Positions 16,316-25,229 of a stretch of 33,080 nucleotides of DNA are shown here, piece by piece. The stretch lies in NCBI GenBank assembly GCA_016840165.1, contig JAEOSU010000024.1:1-33080 (forward strand), written 5' to 3'. Positions within the stretch are counted from its first letter, which is position 1; each line of letters begins with the position of its first letter. The translations under genes were made by a program, and so were the position numbers. The notes beneath the pieces are model-generated. The model searched no databases. It saw nothing but the letters and a program-made list of their open reading frames with translations, and was not told where the DNA came from. Source of the DNA: Promethearchaeota archaeon. GTDB lineage: Archaea; Asgardarchaeota; Lokiarchaeia; Sigyniarchaeales; SOKP01.

Positions 16316-17944
16316 TTAGGCATTCTTTTCTAAAAATTGGACAAATTTAAGTTGTTCCTCATCGTCCATGAACTTTAGTTGCTCAATAATTTTCTCATAA
16401 TATTTAGGTTTGATATTGGGAAGTTTTCTAATTCTTTCTATTAATTTGATGGGCAATTCTTTATAGAGTTCAATTATAGCTCTAATATATTTTTCCTGTT
16501 CCTGTCTATTTAAAAACGCGAGTTCTTTTAAAAGCTCCTTTCTTTCTTTCTTAGGAATACTTAAATCCTTGATTTGAGCTCGTAAATCTTTTGAAAGGAC
16601 ATTAAAAATCTTAGAAAAGTATTCTCTTACTAATTTCTTGTCTTTTTCATTTTTCACGGGTAATAACGATTCATGAAGCTTTAATTGTACCTCTGGCTTT
16701 TTCTCCGCTTTTTCTGCTAACTCAGCAGTAGTTTCTGTGATTTCTTTAATTACTTCCACTTCCTCTTTTTCCTCTTCTTCTCTTACAGATGTTTTTTCTG
16801 TCGTTTCCTCTTCTTCTATAATTTGAGGGATTTTCTCTTGTGTTATTTCATCAACAGTGGGAATAATAGATGGTTCATCTTTAGGTTGCAGATCAATAGG
16901 TTCCTTAAATGAATCCCTTTTTGTGCTCTCAACCACTTGCTGTGCTTGAGTAGATTCAAATTTTTCAGTATCAAATGGTTTTCCTACAAATAATGACAGG
17001 AGAAGTAAACCCTTCAAAAAGATAAAAATACCTATTCCAAATATTATAGTTCCAAAAATTCCTAAAATTATTACTGATATTGCATCTCCAAATGTGAAGA
17101 TTTTTTTTCTCGCAATTTTATCCCTCTTCCTTAAATCGATAGATAAAATTGTTATTGGAATTAGGCAAAAACCGATAATAATTACTACTACAATAAGTAT
17201 ACGTAACCAATCTTCAAAACCCGCTAAAATATTAATAATATAATCAAGTCCAAATGGAATGAATTGTATGGTTGCAATATTTTCAAATATATTGAATGCA
17301 ACTAAAAGTATGATTATCAATCCTGCTTTTGCCGAAAAATAATTGATTGAATTCTTGAGTTTTAAACCAAAATGATAAACCTTGTTTTTTTCTTCTTTTG
17401 GATTGGCCATTACATAGATAATTATGAAAACTCCTTTAATTAATAGAATGACTCCCGTTCCAAAAATGATGCATCCTAAAATTCCATAGCAAAAAGCATC
17501 CAGTACAATCTCATCGTATTTCTCCTCTTTAACTTTAGGTGTGATGCGATTTATATCATAAAATGTAATAAATAAAGCAGTTATTCCGATAATTAAGGAT
17601 TTTATTAAAAAGTTTAACCATTCATACTGAATAAAAATAATTTGGAAATTAGTGCCTAACACGATTCCCGCGAAGATCAAAAGTGGAAGATAAGATATTT
17701 TGTTTAGAGCTTTAATAAGCCCTGATAATTTAGATTTGCTTTTGTCTCCCCTTTTATAAGGAATATATGGCCCTTTTTGTTCACTGGGAGCCAAAGGGGA
17801 ACTTCTTTTAAAATCAACTCCCACTAAAGAAAATGGAGTGCCACACATTTCACAATAAACTTGAATTTTATTCTCTATATATTCCGATAACTCTTCTGGG
17901 TACACATGCCCACATTCTCGACAGATATATAACTTTTTAACCAT
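16316..17944 (-). CDS. Zinc-ribbon multi-span membrane protein with acidic linker and helical C-terminal domain
   Basis: A 542-aa protein I do not recognise, with clear parts. Residues 8-34 are a zinc ribbon (CRECG ... CEMCG). Residues about 82-335 hold six to seven hydrophobic segments that look like a tandem duplication: LDAFCYGILGCIIFGTG...KG...ANP in the first half is echoed by GDAISVIILGIFGTIIFGIG...KG...GKP in the second, each preceded by a helix ending in a basic loop. Residues about 340-420 are a Glu-rich linker. Residues about 425-542 form an amphipathic helical domain (DLSIPKKERKELLKELAFL and similar). The zinc ribbon and the tail probably face the cytoplasm. Its operon partner is the winged-helix regulator 29 nt downstream, which hints at a membrane sensor feeding a regulator, but this is inference. 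Confidence 0.8.
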   Translation of the reverse strand: MVKKLYICRECGHVYPEELSEYIENKIQVYCEMCGTPFSLVGVDFKRSSPLAPSEQKGPYIPYKRGDKSKSKLSGLIKALNKISYLPLLIFAGIVLGTNFQIIFIQYEWLNFLIKSLIIGITALFITFYDINRITPKVKEEKYDEIVLDAFCYGILGCIIFGTGVILLIKGVFIIIYVMANPKEEKNKVYHFGLKLKNSINYFSAKAGLIIILLVAFNIFENIATIQFIPFGLDYIINILAGFEDWLRILIVVVIIIGFCLIPITILSIDLRKRDKIARKKIFTFGDAISVIILGIFGTIIFGIGIFIFLKGLLLLSLFVGKPFDTEKFESTQAQQVVESTKRDSFKEPIDLQPKDEPSIIPTVDEITQEKIPQIIEEEETTEKTSVREEEEKEEVEVIKEITETTAELAEKAEKKPEVQLKLHESLLPVKNEKDKKLVREYFSKIFNVLSKDLRAQIKDLSIPKKERKELLKELAFLNRQEQEKYIRAIIELYKELPIKLIERIRKLPNIKPKYYEKIIEQLKFMDDEEQLKFVQFLEKNA

Positions 17945-18271
17945 CTACTTCTCACTTAATCATATTTATTATTTTATTTAAAATTTTATTTACAGATTTT
18001 AGAGAGAGCTTTTAGTTTTACAAGGAAAAGCACAAATTTATTTCTTAAATTATACCAAATCTCCCCATATACCAATATCATGCAATTTCTATATTCAAAT
18101 AATATCATTTTTCTTTCAACTCTGAAATGAGTCGGGTAATTCATAAATTGTATCCTAACATACTACAAATGGAATAATATAATTAAAAACAAAATGGAGT
18201 CCAATAATTGAGCTTTTTTTCCTAATATTCAATATTTTGTATATAATGAAAAAGCTATAGTTTTTGGTACT
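17945..18271. other. Intergenic region without a recognisable gene
   Basis: This 327-nt gap separates the end of the alpha/beta-hydrolase gene from the start of the 542-aa gene, both on the minus strand. I see no open frame of note and no tRNA-like cloverleaf. Near 17974-17990 an AT-rich stretch (TTTAAATA-like on the minus strand) could be the promoter of the 542-aa gene. An inverted repeat at 18211-18256 may end the hydrolase transcript. The middle (about 18030-18200) shows nothing I can interpret. Confidence 0.5.
18211..18256 (-). terminator. Inverted repeat after the hydrolase gene
   Basis: AGCTTTTT (18211-18218) is complementary to AAAAAGCT (18249-18256), with about 30 nt between, starting 16 nt after the hydrolase stop on the minus strand. 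The long AT-rich loop makes a strong hairpin doubtful, so the terminator role is tentative. Confidence 0.25.
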
Positions 18272-18799
18272 CTATTTATATGGAGCTAATAGACTGTACC
18301 AGTCAATTTTAGAAACCGTCTTATGAAGTTGATGATCATCTTCAACCAAATTATAGGTCAAGTTGCTAAATAGTCTTTCAGCGCTTTTTTTCGATTTCGA
18401 TGCCAATACAATGTTATCCCTCGTGCCATGATATGCTATAACGGGTATTTCTGCAGGCTGATATGCTTCGACTTGAAGTAGACTGGAATTCAGGAAAGGT
18501 GCTAATAAGATAAGTAGTTTCACTTTATCAGGATTCTGGAGCACAAATAACGTACCCATCAATCCCCCAAAACTTGATCCGATAATTATCCAATTACTTT
18601 TTTTAACCATAATTGATTCTAATTCGCCCATTCTCGTTTGAAATATATCTTTAAGAGATAGTTTATTGTTAAATGCAAAAAAATCTGGTGTTAAAATCTG
18701 GGGTATAATCTTACGGAACAAATTTCCCTTAAACCCATGTCCCGAACTTTCTAGTCCATGGATAAAAATAATATTGTTCACTTTAATCATCCTCCTCAT
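18272..18799 (-). CDS. Small alpha/beta hydrolase (YqiA/UPF0227-like esterase)
   Basis: A 175-aa serine hydrolase. IFIHGLESSGHGFKG gives the oxyanion-loop HG, GSSFGG carries the nucleophile (Ser76 counted from the first ATG), D128 in HGTRDNIV is the acid, and H156 or H159 in DDHQLHK is the base. Size and motifs fit the small YqiA/UPF0227-type esterases, which lack a large lid. Its start overlaps the end of the upstream DUF2085-type gene. ATG codons occur at 18799 and 18790, separated by AGGAGG. That Shine-Dalgarno-like sequence has the best spacing (9 nt) to a GTG at 18781, giving MNNIIFIHG. The true start may therefore be the GTG; the catalytic residues are unaffected. Substrate unknown. Confidence 0.82.
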   Translation of the reverse strand: MRRMIKVNNIIFIHGLESSGHGFKGNLFRKIIPQILTPDFFAFNNKLSLKDIFQTRMGELESIMVKKSNWIIIGSSFGGLMGTLFVLQNPDKVKLLILLAPFLNSSLLQVEAYQPAEIPVIAYHGTRDNIVLASKSKKSAERLFSNLTYNLVEDDHQLHKTVSKIDWYSLLAPYK

Positions 18800-19841
18800 C
18801 AGATAATTGGTCTAAATCTTTACTTACTTGCTTTATCATCTTTCGGTTTCCTAAATATATTAGAAAGAACAGAATTCCAAAATAAATACTAATGATTATC
18901 ATCATAAGAAAATAATAACTTTCTGTATATAGTACTAACCGCCATGCTACTCCAAGTAAAAATCCCGTTAACAATCGTGATTCAGTACTGCTTTTCCTCA
19001 GCAATAGTCTCTGTGTTCCCCAATCACCGAGAGCAATTAGAGGAACAATAATGCAGATAATAAAGGAAATTTCTGCGTTAAATGGACGTAAGTACATCAG
19101 TTCAAATATATGAGAGACAAACACTGAAAAAATCGCACCAATTACCAGACCTGAGCATCGTGAACAAAAATAAATCTTGGTTTTTCCTAACTCTAAATAG
19201 AAGGTATGATCTTTGGCGATTAGAGGATGGTGAGTCAAAAGAATATTATATATCTCACGTTCCTCTGATGCGAGTAATTTATCATAGAGAACAAGTAGAA
19301 ATGGAGTCAAAAATACTGTGGAAATCAAACATTGGGTCAAAAACTTGAACCCATAGTTAATAAATATTGTTTCAAGATTTGCTGGATTCATATACAACAG
19401 TATTTGAACAATCGGTAATAATATAATAAAAATAAATGAGGTAATTAATAATAACAAGAAAGTATAATAAATCTTCATTCCATCACGGTATTTCGAGGGT
19501 CTATATTTATAAGATCCACAAATAAACCCATAAATTGCCACAAGAATAACCCAATCCCAATAAATATTTTCATAAAAAACCAATTGATAAATAAATTCGC
19601 CTAAGAAGCCAGCGATCAACGAGAGATAGTTTCCGGCTAATATTGAAAAGAACGTAAATAAGAGTAGACTCCCTCCAAATATGATACTATATCCCGTATT
19701 TAGGATATAAGGTGTTGAGATAGCTCCATAAAGTTCAGAGACGTAAAAATAACACATAATAATAAATGATACTTTTAATAAATCTAAAAAAACAGTTCTT
19801 AGAATGCTAAATTTTTCATTTTTAGAACTAATATTATTCAC
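18783..19841 (-). CDS. Multi-span membrane protein with DUF2085-type C-terminal domain
   Basis: A 352-aa protein starting with GTG. The N-terminal about 185 residues hold five to six transmembrane segments. The stretch FFSILAGNYLSLIAGFLGEF recalls small substrate-binding membrane domains of the ECF S-component type, but I cannot confirm this. The C-terminal part matches the DUF2085 pattern: HHPLIAKDHTFYLELGKTKI, then YFCSRCSGLVIGAIF with a CxxC, then GDWGTQRLLLRKSSTESRLL followed by TGFLLG. That family's function is unknown. The two parts look like a fusion. Its last 17 nt overlap the alpha/beta-hydrolase gene, so the pair is very likely translationally coupled. A TATA-like AAAATATATAA lies about 17-20 nt before the GTG. 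Confidence 0.78.
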   Translation of the reverse strand: MNNISSKNEKFSILRTVFLDLLKVSFIIMCYFYVSELYGAISTPYILNTGYSIIFGGSLLLFTFFSILAGNYLSLIAGFLGEFIYQLVFYENIYWDWVILVAIYGFICGSYKYRPSKYRDGMKIYYTFLLLLITSFIFIILLPIVQILLYMNPANLETIFINYGFKFLTQCLISTVFLTPFLLVLYDKLLASEEREIYNILLTHHPLIAKDHTFYLELGKTKIYFCSRCSGLVIGAIFSVFVSHIFELMYLRPFNAEISFIICIIVPLIALGDWGTQRLLLRKSSTESRLLTGFLLGVAWRLVLYTESYYFLMMIIISIYFGILFFLIYLGNRKMIKQVSKDLDQLSDEEDD

Positions 19842-19867
19842 AATAATCAGATTATATATTTTACAAA

Positions 19868-20530
19868 TTAATTAAAAATCAAATCAAGATCTTCTAAGAG
19901 CTTTTGTTTTGTTAACTCAAAACCTTTTCTAAGGACTGTTACGATTATGTTCCTTCCTGTTGGAACTTTCAGAATTGAATTATCCTGTTCTACGATTTCT
20001 ATTCCCGCTTCGTTGTAATCTAACTGCCTTTTGAGCGCTTTATACGCTTTCGCTTTATCATTGCTAAACGCAATACGAGATAATTGATCATAGTTATAAA
20101 CATCTTCTTTTACACTTAAAAAGATAATACTCTCCTCCACTTGAGTAATAAAGCATTTTTTTGTGATTTCTTTTAGTTTTTCATAATTATTATGCTTTTT
20201 ATCACACTGTCTATCTGTTTGATCATTTTCTAAGTATATATTGAAATTATTGTTTATCAATTTCTCATATACCTCTTTAGTAACCTTCCCATTCTTAACT
20301 ATAGCTTTTGCTGTGTCTAAAGTGATCTTGATCTGTTCTAACGTACCAACTTTTGCATCTTTATCGCTCCAGTATTTATAAAATGATTTTACAATAGGTT
20401 TAACAACAAAATTAAACATCCCTGCATCCAATTCTGAATCGATAAGAGATTTCCCAAAACCAAGTGAAAGTTCCATTTGCTCAATCATTTTCTTTTTTAA
20501 GATCTCATAATTTCTCTCAATATAATCCAC
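19868..20530 (-). CDS. Unknown soluble protein, tandem paralogue A
   Basis: About 220 aa, no membrane segment and no known catalytic motif. It is clearly paralogous to the gene just upstream (20611-21276). Shared blocks are DYIERNY at the start, MIEQME-SL--G--LID-EL, NFVVKPI-K-FY-YW, VGTL-QI-ITL, QCDKKH-NY in the middle, and VLRKGFE/ALRKGFE near the end; close to half of aligned residues agree by eye. The QCDKKH motif is the most striking shared block and could be functional. No ATG is available at the expected start. A GTG at 20530 aligns with MDYIERN of the paralogue and sits about 20 nt after a TTAAATAA box, while a TTG at 20536 is an alternative. Predicted to be mostly helical; function unknown. 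Confidence 0.78.
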   Translation of the reverse strand: MDYIERNYEILKKKMIEQMELSLGFGKSLIDSELDAGMFNFVVKPIVKSFYKYWSDKDAKVGTLEQIKITLDTAKAIVKNGKVTKEVYEKLINNNFNIYLENDQTDRQCDKKHNNYEKLKEITKKCFITQVEESIIFLSVKEDVYNYDQLSRIAFSNDKAKAYKALKRQLDYNEAGIEIVEQDNSILKVPTGRNIIVTVLRKGFELTKQKLLEDLDLIFN

Positions 20531-20610
20531 CGCCAAATCACCGTATTATTTAATCCATTCTTTAGGTTTTAGATTTAAAATTTGTCCTTCCATTAATATT
20601 TTCGTTATTC

Positions 20611-21276
20611 TTAATCATAAGTCTCATTAATCGATTTAATGAAGTCCTTTCTTGTTTGTTCAAATCCTTTTCTTAATGCTTTAATAATGATCCTTTTTCC
20701 TACAGGTACGGAAAGAATAGAAGGATCCTTTTCAATCAAACTAATGCTCTTATCTGTATATTCTAATTGTTTCATGAGCGTTTCTTTAGCATAATCTTTA
20801 TTCTTAAAAGCACTTCGACATAGATCGCCATAATCATTAACCTCCTCTTCCACCTGTAAAAATGCTACGACTTTTCTTACGTAATTAATAAATGTCTTCT
20901 TCGTTATTGATTCTAACTCGACATAATTTTTATGCTTCTTATCACACTGATATGTAGTTTGATCGTATTTAAGGTATATAGGAAAATTTTTATCAACTAT
21001 TCTAAGCAATCCCTCTTCTGAATTTCCATTTAGTAATAATTCTTTTCCACTTTCTAAAGTAATTTCTATCTGCTTTAATGTTCCCACTCTGGCTTCATGC
21101 TGCGTCCAATAGTCATAAAAAGCCTTTAATATAGGTTTTACTACAAAATTAAGCCATCCAGCATCTAATTCAGTATCGATTAATTCTCTTCCGAGTTTTA
21201 ATGATTCCTCCATTTGTTCAATCATCCTTTCTTGAACAAGATGATAATTACGCTCAATGTAATCCATTGCCATCAT
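20611..21276 (-). CDS. Unknown soluble protein, tandem paralogue B
   Basis: 221 aa, a tandem duplicate of the gene at 19868-20530, with the same blocks (DYIERNY, AGWLNFVVKPILKAFYDYW, VGTLKQIEITL, YQCDKKHKNY, ALRKGFEQTRKDF). It begins with closely spaced ATGs (21276, 21273, 21267); MDYIERNY is shared with the copy, so any of these may be used. A TTTAATATAAG-type box at about 21289-21300 precedes it, and the divergent 1253-aa gene starts 192 nt away. Both copies are intact and have kept their motifs, which suggests a recent but functional duplication, possibly forming a heterodimer. I cannot assign a function. Confidence 0.8.
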   Translation of the reverse strand: MMAMDYIERNYHLVQERMIEQMEESLKLGRELIDTELDAGWLNFVVKPILKAFYDYWTQHEARVGTLKQIEITLESGKELLLNGNSEEGLLRIVDKNFPIYLKYDQTTYQCDKKHKNYVELESITKKTFINYVRKVVAFLQVEEEVNDYGDLCRSAFKNKDYAKETLMKQLEYTDKSISLIEKDPSILSVPVGKRIIIKALRKGFEQTRKDFIKSINETYD

Positions 21277-21288
21277 GACTCAAAATAG

Positions 21289-21303
21289 CTTATATTAAAT
21301 AAA
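21289..21303 (-). promoter_or_regulatory. TATA-like box for tandem paralogue B
   Basis: On the minus strand TTTATTTAATATAAG lies about 20-28 nt before the cluster of ATG codons of paralogue B. This matches the short-leader spacing seen elsewhere in the window. Confidence 0.35.
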
Positions 21304-21429
21304 ATCCGATAAAATTAATACTTTTACTAGATAAAACAAGGTTAAAAAGTTTTTAATAATAATAATATTTTTAAAGATTTGAGATTTTGATAAGTAAAAC
21401 CCTTGCTAATATAAAATCCTATCCTAAAC

Positions 21430-21437
21430 TATAATAA
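21430..21437 (+). promoter_or_regulatory. TATA box for the 1253-aa gene
   Basis: TATAATAA is centred about 34 nt before the ATG at 21468. Confidence 0.35.
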
Positions 21438-21467
21438 AGATCAAAATACTATTTAGATCAATCTATC

Positions 21468-24400
21468 ATGCGCTATATCTTTAAGGTATTAATTTTAAGT
21501 TTAAATTCTGAATTTTTATCCAGTTATATTTCGCAAGCATTTTTAGAAGAGGGAGAGGATAAAGAGACTTATACGGAATGGTATAAAGAAATTAATGTTT
21601 TTGAGGATGTGTGTGATTTAGAGATTGATACCGTTTTTGATGTGATCAATACAGATTATGATGTCTTACTTCCTTCGGTTGATGGGATTGTTTACTTTTT
21701 GAATCCTCTCATTCAAGAAGAAGTTGAATTTTTCGAAATGATTTTACCAATCATTAATTCTGTTAAGCGAAATATTCCTCTAGTTATAGTGTACAATAAT
21801 GGTTTTGATCTACTTCCACTTTCTGTCAATGAATTATTAGAAAATCTCTGGATACAATATCCTGATTTAGAGGGTTATGCGAATCTCTCACCATCCCAAT
21901 TTAATCAAGCTCTCCAATGTTTATGTCTATCGATGATTTCAGGTGACACTCCACTCAATATCGAAAACGCATGGATGAGATTTCCAATTTTTATTCAACT
22001 TGCTAATATATACTTTAAAGTCGCTACTAATGAACAAAAACCAGAATATTATTATTATGCTGCACAAGCTATTAAAAAAGCAGCATTAATTGCAGAAATA
22101 TTTAATAAACACGAATATTATATTATCTGTGATAAAGCAGCACTCCTTTATTCCAAAGTGAATCTCTATCTGGAGGCATCTAAGATTTTGGAGAATGTAG
22201 ATAAACATAAATCTAAAAATTATCAGAGATTATACGTAGAAGCGATGCTTACCGAAGGTAACAAACTCTTTAACCGTCAAAAATACGAACTTGCTGCAAA
22301 AAAGTATCTCTTTGTCGCTCAGCGGTCAGCAATAGAATTAAAAGATCCACAATTAATGAATGAGACATTTAAGCTAGCAATTAATTCCTGGATTTCAGCG
22401 TGTAGAGTGGAATATGCCTTTCAAATTCTTGAAAGTTTGCCTCATGAAATGGTAATCGCTATTTTAAATGAAGTGGCAGATAAAATAACAGGTGCTGTTA
22501 AATTTCTATCCAAAGAAAAAAAGTATTTTGAAGCAAGAGATCAATTATATAAAACTATCTCTGTTTATCAAAGAGAAAATTTAAAGGATCATCTGAATAA
22601 ATTTACTCAGAGCTTAGAAGTTATACTCATAAAAATTTTTGAAATCCAAGTAGAAGATAAGGATCCATATTCTGCCAAGCAGTCTTATGATGAAATAGAG
22701 AATTTATGGGAAGCTTATGATGTGAAAAAAAGTGATTTAGATAAAACATTGGGAAAATTAACCGAGCAATTTCTCGATGTACTTAACTTTGGGATGGCAA
22801 CTATTATAACAAATAAAATAAATTCGCTCTCATTGAAGAAGAAGTTAACTAAATTAAGCTCTAAGGTAGAAGATGATTATAAAGCAGAAATAAAGCAAAA
22901 GATCCAAGCTAACATTCAGCAAGGGCTTCTAATTGTGTCTGAATATATCCGCGAAGAACAAGAAATTATTACTCAACTTAATGAGGAAGCTATTAACGAA
23001 GCCAACAATTTCATACAAGAGCATCAATACCTTAATGCTGCAAATCATATTAAATCTCATGCAAATTATCTTGCTAGCCTTGGTAAGGAAGAGGATAGAA
23101 ATCAGATTTTATCTAAGAGTTTAGATATTCATTTGGTAGGAAAGAACTTCAATGAGTTTTTTATAATTTATAATGAATTATCAGAACAGACAAAAAGAAA
23201 ATATTTAGTAAACAAACTAAATTTAATAATTGGAAAAATAAAGGAAATATCTATTGCAGAATCTTTCGAGAAAAACACTCTTATATTTGAAAAACTTTTG
23301 ACTATCTATCGTGAACAGCTACTATATGAACAATCTAAGCAAATTGGCGAAATCTATCTAAACTTCCTAGAAAACAAAGCTCACAGTATTATCAATAATG
23401 AGCGAACTAATAAAGGAATCGAAGGAACTTTTAACCTCATTCGAAAGAGTGGTGATATTAATGCGGCCTATTTAGATAATATTAAAAGAAATTTTGATGA
23501 TCTTTACAAGCAAATTTTTATTGTGTATACAGAATTAGAAGATCTCTCTGGCGCTCGGGCTTCATTAGATAAGGTTGAAAATAAAATGCTTAAAGAAGAA
23601 TTACATAAAACCTTAAGTAAATTAGATGATAAAAAGCGGGAGATTGAACTCAGGAGGGTTGATGAGACTTATCAGGAAGAGCGGCTTCGAGACTTATTTT
23701 CTTTTATGAAAAAAAAAGCACAGAGTGCATATGTTGAACGGCAAAATCTTTTAAATCAGAGAAAAGGATATAGGAGAGCCTACTTAAAGGATGCCTTAAT
23801 GATGATTAATAATAATGATCTTAGTTCTGCAATTAAAGAGTATGAATCTAGTATTGATAACTTAATAAGAATAAAACAATATGACTTAGCTAGTGTTTCT
23901 TTGGCGATGATAAGCCTTATTTTACTCAACGAAAATCGGGGAAGTGAAATTAACCAATATCTACGCAATTTTAAATCAAAGTTTTCGAGTTTTAGTACTT
24001 TAATTTCCGAAATTTTCGCTTTTTCACTGGTAGAATATTTAGTAAATATAATCCCGTTTGAAGATGTTATATTATTAAATGAGACAGTTAATTTAATGGA
24101 GAGTCTACCCTTATTTGAAGAGGAAATGCAATTTTTATATAGCTATTTAGGAAAAACATTCAAAAAAGAGAAGTCGATGGATACTATTATAAAAAAAAGC
24201 TTGGAACTTGATAAGATAAAGGTTGAACTTGAGCAGTATGCTTCTAAAATAATTAAAGAAAAGAAAGATATCGCTCGAAGAAAGCTTATGAAAAATCAAT
24301 ATTGGAGATTATCATTGGAAGACCTCTCTCTTGGAAAATTGGAAAACGCTTATTTAGATTACTTTGAAACAATACCAAAACTTATTGAGAAGTTCGAAAA

Positions 24401-25229
24401 AGAAGCAGCGGTTAGCTTAATAATTGGCACTGCGATTCTAATGAATTATCAAAATTCTTTAGTTGGGAAGAAAAAATTCTTTGAAATGTTGACTAGATTA
24501 GAACGATTTAAATCTAATATTGAAAAATTACCTGAAATACTTTTGATGAAAGAACTTTTCTTCCTTTTGGATAATGACTTGAATGAACTTTTTAAGTTTG
24601 GACTGGATTTACTCATTGAAAATTTAGTCTTATTTGAGTCCGAAATTGAGATATTGAATAAATTAAAACCAAAAAAAACTGAAAGTATTGATGAGGATAA
24701 GGAAATACTCACTCGAGAAGATCTTGGCAAAATTAGCAAACTTCAGATCCAACTGGATCAAGACCTTGCCATACTAAAACAGATGCGGGGCGATGTATAT
24801 CGGGAACGAGAGGACTTTTTAAACAAACGAACGCCCATGAGAAAACGCTATTACAATAAGATAATTGAATTACTTAATGACGATAAATTTAGAGAGGCGG
24901 GAGATGAGTATTTTGAATTAGCAAAAAATATGGTACGGAGACAAGATTTGCAAACCGCTTCCCTAATGATGCTATTGCATGGATTAAGTTTTTTAAAAGC
25001 AAATCAATCTCTTCAAATTATCCGTTCAAATATTGAATTTTTTTTAGATTCGCTTGGGCTTAATAAAAGATTAATTGAGGAGACCTTTTATATTCGGTGT
25101 ATAAAATTTATTATATTCGTAAAATCAAATAAAATAGATAAATACTTAATACAAATCCAGGATCTTTTGGATGTATTACCCATTTTCGAAGAAGAAAAAG
25201 CACTAATTAATATCATAAATAAAGTTTAA
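21468..25229 (+). CDS. Giant helical-repeat protein with degenerate GTPase-like N-terminal domain
   Basis: A 1253-aa protein I cannot name. Residues 1-170 have the strand/helix order of a Ras-like GTPase: KVLILSLNSEFLSSYI at the P-loop position, DGIVYFLNP, then IPLVIVYNN where NKxD would be. The GxxxxGK[ST], DxxG and NKxD residues are missing, so it probably does not bind GTP normally. Residues about 170-740 are TPR/SNAP-like helical hairpins (YYAAQAIKKAALIAEIFNKH, KYELAAKKYLFVAQRS). The C-terminal third contains three similar units of about 150-165 residues starting near 747, 921 and 1103. Each has a basic coiled helix (for example FLNKRTPMRKRYY), a TPR-like pair, and two of the three end in LPLFEEE or LPIFEEE. 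There is no membrane segment. The architecture suggests a scaffold, possibly for small-GTPase pathways; that is inference. Its last 4 nt overlap the convergent TFB gene. Confidence 0.85.
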   Translation: MRYIFKVLILSLNSEFLSSYISQAFLEEGEDKETYTEWYKEINVFEDVCDLEIDTVFDVINTDYDVLLPSVDGIVYFLNPLIQEEVEFFEMILPIINSVKRNIPLVIVYNNGFDLLPLSVNELLENLWIQYPDLEGYANLSPSQFNQALQCLCLSMISGDTPLNIENAWMRFPIFIQLANIYFKVATNEQKPEYYYYAAQAIKKAALIAEIFNKHEYYIICDKAALLYSKVNLYLEASKILENVDKHKSKNYQRLYVEAMLTEGNKLFNRQKYELAAKKYLFVAQRSAIELKDPQLMNETFKLAINSWISACRVEYAFQILESLPHEMVIAILNEVADKITGAVKFLSKEKKYFEARDQLYKTISVYQRENLKDHLNKFTQSLEVILIKIFEIQVEDKDPYSAKQSYDEIENLWEAYDVKKSDLDKTLGKLTEQFLDVLNFGMATIITNKINSLSLKKKLTKLSSKVEDDYKAEIKQKIQANIQQGLLIVSEYIREEQEIITQLNEEAINEANNFIQEHQYLNAANHIKSHANYLASLGKEEDRNQILSKSLDIHLVGKNFNEFFIIYNELSEQTKRKYLVNKLNLIIGKIKEISIAESFEKNTLIFEKLLTIYREQLLYEQSKQIGEIYLNFLENKAHSIINNERTNKGIEGTFNLIRKSGDINAAYLDNIKRNFDDLYKQIFIVYTELEDLSGARASLDKVENKMLKEELHKTLSKLDDKKREIELRRVDETYQEERLRDLFSFMKKKAQSAYVERQNLLNQRKGYRRAYLKDALMMINNNDLSSAIKEYESSIDNLIRIKQYDLASVSLAMISLILLNENRGSEINQYLRNFKSKFSSFSTLISEIFAFSLVEYLVNIIPFEDVILLNETVNLMESLPLFEEEMQFLYSYLGKTFKKEKSMDTIIKKSLELDKIKVELEQYASKIIKEKKDIARRKLMKNQYWRLSLEDLSLGKLENAYLDYFETIPKLIEKFEKEAAVSLIIGTAILMNYQNSLVGKKKFFEMLTRLERFKSNIEKLPEILLMKELFFLLDNDLNELFKFGLDLLIENLVLFESEIEILNKLKPKKTESIDEDKEILTREDLGKISKLQIQLDQDLAILKQMRGDVYREREDFLNKRTPMRKRYYNKIIELLNDDKFREAGDEYFELAKNMVRRQDLQTASLMMLLHGLSFLKANQSLQIIRSNIEFFLDSLGLNKRLIEETFYIRCIKFIIFVKSNKIDKYLIQIQDLLDVLPIFEEEKALINIINKV

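Noticed and set aside
17945..18271. A tRNA or other RNA gene in the largest intergenic gap
   Set aside because: No T-arm GTTC motif, acceptor-stem pairing or GC-rich structured stretch is visible.
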